Below, one piece after another: positions 59,036 to 64,000 of a stretch of DNA of 64,000 nt (its first letter is position 1; every line of letters begins with the position of its first letter). The notes below the pieces were generated by a model, which worked only from the letters and a program-made list of their open reading frames with translations, had not been told where the DNA came from and searched no databases. Source of the DNA: Todiramphus chloris collaris (lineage: Eukaryota; Chordata; Aves; Coraciiformes; Alcedinidae); NCBI GenBank assembly GCA_025345505.1, contig JANVCC010000112.1, forward strand, positions 89,585 to 153,584, in the 5' to 3' direction. Made by a program: the position numbers and the translations under genes.

Positions 59036-62000
59036 TTTAAACACTCTTGGAATCTGCCTGTGCTGGTGGAGACACCTGGAATGTGGATCTGTCAGGATCT
59101 ACTTCTGCTTCTTTTACAAGCTTCCTATATGACTTTGGAAAGGTCGTTGTGCAGTTCTCTGCCTCCATTTCCCTTTCCATGCCATAAAGACAGGCCCTCT
59201 GTTCTACACTTTGCTTTAAAATCTGCAGAAGAAAGGATTTTGCCAGAACTGAACTTCTTTTTATTCAAATAAATGAAAACATAAATGTTTAGGTCCTGCT
59301 CCTAGTCTGTGTTGTGGTTCGATTCTTTGACTAGCTTTGACTGTAAAAACTGCCACTTGATGAACAGCGGTGCGAAGTGAAGGCCCTGGGTCAGAAATTT
59401 GCCCCTAGAATAGCCAACCTAAAAATCAGAGAGTCCTTTTGTGAAGAAACCACTTCAGCAGGTGCTTGGCAGAAGCTGAACTGCAGACTCCAGCACCAAG
59501 GCAGCCTCGTGCGCACCGTGTGCCAGAGGTGTCGCTTTGTTAACTGCCTGTGGAAGGGAGCTTTAAAGGGCTCTGCAGCCAGCCACTCTGGCTGAGGAGG
59601 TGACACGTTCACTACAAGTATTTCACTTTCACCAGCTGGGACTTTTGTTCTCGTTATAAGGCAGTGAAAATGTTTCTTTCAGAAACACTGCCCAAGGAAT
59701 TTGATCACCCGGTTCCTAAGAAAACGAATGCAACTGGAAGTCTAAACCCTGGTGGACGCGGTAAAAATTAGTATGGGTGTTTTGTTCTTTTTAGATAACG
59801 ACCTGGCTTAGCTGGGAGGTGGGGCTGAAGGAGCTAAGTGGTGCCCTTTGTCCAAATAAACTTGCTGTTCTCTGGTTTTCAGTCATGCTTACCAAAGCCC
59901 CACAGGGCTTCCCCCACCGGCGGTGGGCTGGCTGGCTGAGGAGACAGTTTATCTTCAGAAAAAGATCTTAAAATAACTTTCGTATTAAAAAAAGGAAAAT
60001 ACAAAGCCAAACCTTTCTGTTAGACTTTGTATAAAAGGCATCGTTCTGGCAGATAGGTAACTTGTGTTTTTAGACAGAAAAGGGAAAAACGCTCATAGTT
60101 TCTACTGTCTAAGCAGGACAACACATCAGATTGTACAACATAATTCCTGTTTATGGCTATGAAAAGCGGAGGGGATGATCTCTGCTCTTTCTTTTAGCTT
60201 TGGATCAAGCCAAGACTGTTGGAATACCTGGGAAGACATCATCCTGGCACAAGCCGGGTTGGCAGATGCAGGGGAAGGAAGATCAGTGGGGCACTGTGTC
60301 ATGCCAGACGTACAAGGATATTCCAGAGATTTATCATTTCGTCTGGCTGCTCAGGGATGGGGAAATGCTGTCCAGCTTTCTCATGCGGGTACGTCAGGAG
60401 AACCCCAGCCCCTGGCCTCGCTTGAGTCTCTGGCTTCCCTGGAATTACTGCCTTGGCTCCAAGAATGCATTGGCAGGATTTGATTTTTCTTCCTCTTTCT
60501 GAGTATTCTCACCGTGGAGTTTGTGAGTGGAAAAGCAAGGATGGGAGTACTAACTGGAAAGTTACATTCCTGTATAGAAATGCTGACTGCAATACAATGC
60601 AAAGCCTTAAATGACGTGCAAGTTCCACTTTTTTATAGGCATTTCCAAATAAGCTGCTGGGCTCCTTGTAGTCTAATGCACTTCTGTGGACGTTCCAGGT
60701 TTATGTTACAATCTCCTTTAAAAGAGGACGTGGTAGTATGTTATTGAGGTACTTTTCTCCTACTGCTCCTCTCCCTGTTTGTGTATGTTAATGTTCTTCC
60801 ACTACCTTTCAACCTCAGGCTTATGACCTCTGAACACAAGCTCAAAAATTAATGATTTTTTTTCTTCTTCTTTTTTTTTTTCTTAACCAGTGCCTGCATT
60901 TCTTCAAGTCAGTTATCATGTGTCGCATGACAAACGAGCTTCTAGAGCACTGAACCTTCTAACAATATTATTTTTCTATTTTTTTTACTCTATTCAGTCT
61001 GGAAAACAACTTGCTGCCTCTTAGCCTTGGACAGAAATTTCATGTACAGAAAATCCTTCAGGCCGTAGCTCAGTGAATTTCTTTCACTGTGCAATAGCTT
61101 TTAGCTGTGTTCTCCAGAGCTTGTCATTCGTCATCTCTGATGTACGTAATTAGCTCCTGATTAAGAAGGTGAATATTTCTGAAAAAAAAAAAAAAAAAAA
61201 AAAAAAAGAGTTTGGAATGGGGAAATAAAGCCAACAAGTTTGGCTTGTTCTTCTCCTGCTGCCTGCACTGATTTCCTCGGGTATAGATGTAGCTGGCCTT
61301 TCCGGAGCCAGGCAGCTGGTGCTGGTGGTGCATCCTATGGAGAAGGGCTCTGGAAAAGATGTCAGGCAAGCAGCACTCGGGTGTAGGAGGTTCATTTCAG
61401 CGCTCGTGTCTACTGGCAGCAGGCAGCTCTTGCAGAAGGCTGTGGTGTTGGTCTCCCAGCGGGGTGTACGTCATGTCCTGTGTCAGTCCATCTCTAGAAA
61501 GAGTATCCACGGATCTGGTGCTGGCTTCTCGAGCGTGGCTCGGGGTGGGAGGCTTAGAGGCGTTACTTTAATTGAGAAAAATATGCAGCATGTGGTCAGT
61601 GACGAACACAGAAACCTTTTCCTGGGTGTCATGCTGGTGACACTTCCTGCCTGTGTTCTACGTTCTCTCCCTGCACTTGGCTGCAACACCCAGCTCTGCC
61701 GGGCAGGCCACGTGGCATCGCCAGTTGGCAGCTGGACCTCGCTCGAGCAGAGACCTTCCCTTGGGCACCGGTTCTGAAACACTTTGAGACTCCAGCAGGG
61801 ATAAAAAAGACTGATGTTGTTTTCATGGAAAATCTGGGAGCTGAGATTTTATTTCTTTTTTTTTTTTTCAAAGTGAAAAATTTCACTCTAGGTGAGTCTG
61901 GTCCGGGCAGTCCAGTTTGACACATCTTAAAGGGAATCAGTTATCAGGAAGGCAGGTGTTTTTCAGTGCATTTCACTCTGGGTCCCTCAAAATCATTACT

Positions 62001-64000
62001 CATGACTGGGAATCTTGTTCCTGTGTATTAAATTCCCCCCCCCCATCTCCTGCCCCCTTTCACTTTTTGAAGCTAAGCAGCCAAATGCTGGGAATTACTA
62101 GTCTCTTGGAGACACAGAAGATTTTCAAATGGTTTTCATGTTTTTGGAACACTTTAAATTTGGCTGATCTCTTTTAGTAGGAATTCTTAGATATTTCTCC
62201 TCTTCCCCCCCCCCTTTTCTCTTTGCAGTTATGAAAAACAGGTTTGCTGCCTTGGGGGAAGGGAGCAGGATGAGGAAAGCAAGACTGGGAAGCAGAAGAT
62301 GAATTTATTCTGACTTTATCTTTATTTCATTCTCCCAAGTTAAATTCTACACTGTTTCACTGAGGCCAGCTGGTTTTAATAATTTCAAGAGAACACTATT
62401 TATTAAGTGTCTGTTTCAGGCAGTGTCAAATCCTTCAGCTCCTTCTCTATTCTCCATTGTAAGCAAGAACATCAGTAGCCCAGGTGGGCTTTGAATAGCT
62501 TCAGAAAGTAGGTAGGTGAGAATCTATTTATTACTTACTGTAGATCTCAGTAGACAGAGACTCCAATTAAGGCAGAAAACTGACACACTTAGCCAACTCC
62601 TTCCAAGCAGAAGATGCAAAAGGAGTGAATAAAAAATTAAATAAAACAACCCAAACTTCTCTGCATTTTTCCTATACAGTCTGGAACCATAACTCCTCTG
62701 TGCTTTTCTCTTTGGTCTTTCTTTTCTGCACGTAGGAATTCAGAAAGCAGTGAGGGAGCTTGTTTTGTTAAGCTTCACCAAAGCAGAGGTGATACCAGCT
62801 AGCATGGAAGTGGATAACCTTCAAGTTCCTTTGCTTTGTCCTCGTGCCTGAAGTAAATAAATTTATATTACTGGTATTGCTACAACTGACACTGTTGTAA
62901 CCAAAGATCGAGATCAGATTTACAGCACCTCCATTTTACATCAAATAACAGTTTGGGTTCTTATTTGGTCAGCAACTTATTCAACTCCACAAAAGAAGCC
63001 AAAAATATTGAAGGACAGATCATTTATTGCAGTAACAAATGTGCAGATTGTAAATATCCTGAATAACGTAAGGAAAGTTAAAAAAAAAAAAAGAAGGAAA
63101 ACTCAGGTTGATTTTCCATGCCTCTCCTGACACCTAATCCAGAGACAACAGAATCTACTGCAGCTCTGATAACTCCTGCTTGCATTCTGAGGAACTTTAA
63201 TTCAGTAATAAGAGTATCAGCCCAAGGTAGTTGTTATCATCTCCTTTAAAACAAGTTGATTGGTAGGAATAAGCTTTTGTTAAAATATTTTGTGTAACAG
63301 CAGATAAAATTGGAACCTCAACATCTAGCATATCTGCTTTCATGCTAGGACTGGTTAAATATAGGAGAATTCTTTTTATTCATGCTCATTTCTATTGAAA
63401 CTTTGATTACTTTCTATAGCATTTCAACCTCTATTAAATTGCTTTGAAAAAAAAGCAGGGAAAAAAAAAGGGGGGGGGGGGGAACCCACCCATCATCAAA
63501 ATTTCAAAGTCTGGATGCTTTCCAGCAAACTGTTCTTGAACGAAAGCAGTGTTCTGTCTTCAGTTTAACATTGGCTCTAACACCAATAAATCAGTGTTTG
63601 CAGTTATACTGCAAAAATCTTCAGCTGTAAGGGAAAGGGAAAAACAAAGAAAAGATCATAATCACAATTAGCAGCTCAGTGAGGATTTGCCTTTGTTAAA
63701 GCACAAAATGCAGCCACTGGTACTTGAGGAAGCAAATTCTAGACATACTTTTTGATTCCATTTTTCTGGAAAACTTGCAGGAATTGGGATGAATTAAGCC
63801 CTTACCCTGGCCAACAGCGCAGTACCAGGTGCTATGTATGTCTGCCTTCTCCCTCCCTCCAGTTCCTACAAAAAGCTTTTTCTTCTATTAAAAATAAATT
63901 GAAAGGTACTGCATTAGCAGGTTTCTTGAAGTGCCTGCCCAGACCTGTGTTTTGGTGGTATCTTGCTGCACGTTTTGTTCAGACATAAATCCTCTATTTT
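59036..64000. other. Intergenic, no gene seen
   Basis: No exon of EBF2 (the expected next gene) or any other family was recognised. The longest open frame (152 codons, plus, 61319-61777) has no recognisable domain and is treated as chance. Homopolymers occur at 61182-61207 (A) and 63446-63482 (A then G). Confidence 0.55.
61182..61207. repeat. Poly-A tract (26 A)
   Basis: An uninterrupted A run. No recognisable retrotransposon or processed pseudogene body was seen upstream. Confidence 0.9.

Noticed and set aside
61182-61207. Poly-A tract as the tail of a processed pseudogene
   Set aside because: No gene-like sequence precedes it, and no target-site duplication was evident.
61319-61777. 152-codon plus-strand frame
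   Set aside because: It has no recognisable family and is overlapped by other-frame ORFs of similar size. Conservation data would be needed to revive it.
1-64000. CRISPR arrays, operons or other prokaryotic systems
   Set aside because: Introns, CpG island and CR1 LINEs show vertebrate nuclear DNA. No regularly spaced direct repeats of the CRISPR type exist.

Overview
This window is nuclear DNA from a bird. CR1 LINE fragments recur throughout and carry the typical avian 3' end (trailing ATTCTATGATTCT-like sequence, read on either strand). Introns are short and the CpG island is compact. The two genes are recognisable as KCTD9 and CDCA2 from their translated exons. The species cannot be determined from the sequence alone. 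A run of 10 Ns at 17545-17554 shows this is a draft assembly.

Layout. Positions 1 to about 3400 hold no gene I can support. KCTD9 lies on the minus strand (coding 11602 down to 3760). All 12 coding exons were found with canonical GT/AG borders, and they join in frame to a 389-residue protein. A GC-rich CpG-island promoter (about 10.9-12.35 kb) contains five CCAAT boxes, an octamer and an E-box, and separates KCTD9 from the divergent gene CDCA2. CDCA2 (Repo-Man) lies on the plus strand, with coding exons 12939-22446. Fourteen coding exons join in frame to about 1040 residues (1065 if an alternative acceptor of exon 9 is used). A candidate poly(A) signal lies at 22753.

From about 22.8 kb to 64 kb I see no protein-coding exon. 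The space holds CR1 fragments (23.1-24.5, 26.1-26.4, 37.3-37.8, 56.7-59.0 kb), simple repeats, a 66-bp direct duplication at 52.3 kb, and several AT-rich, homeodomain-site-rich blocks that could be regulatory. In other vertebrates the order is GNRH1-KCTD9-CDCA2-EBF2, so this right-hand desert is probably the CDCA2-EBF2 interval. That is inference: neither GNRH1 nor EBF2 is visible here.

How the genes work. KCTD9 is a BTB plus pentapeptide-repeat protein of the CUL3-adaptor type. CDCA2 is the mitotic-exit targeting subunit that brings PP1 to chromatin. They share a promoter but have no known common pathway. The most interesting observation is that this bird CDCA2 carries two PP1-docking modules of the Ki-67/Repo-Man type (KVSF...EIFDE and RVTF...EIFDE), exactly 100 residues apart, whereas the human protein as I remember it keeps only one.
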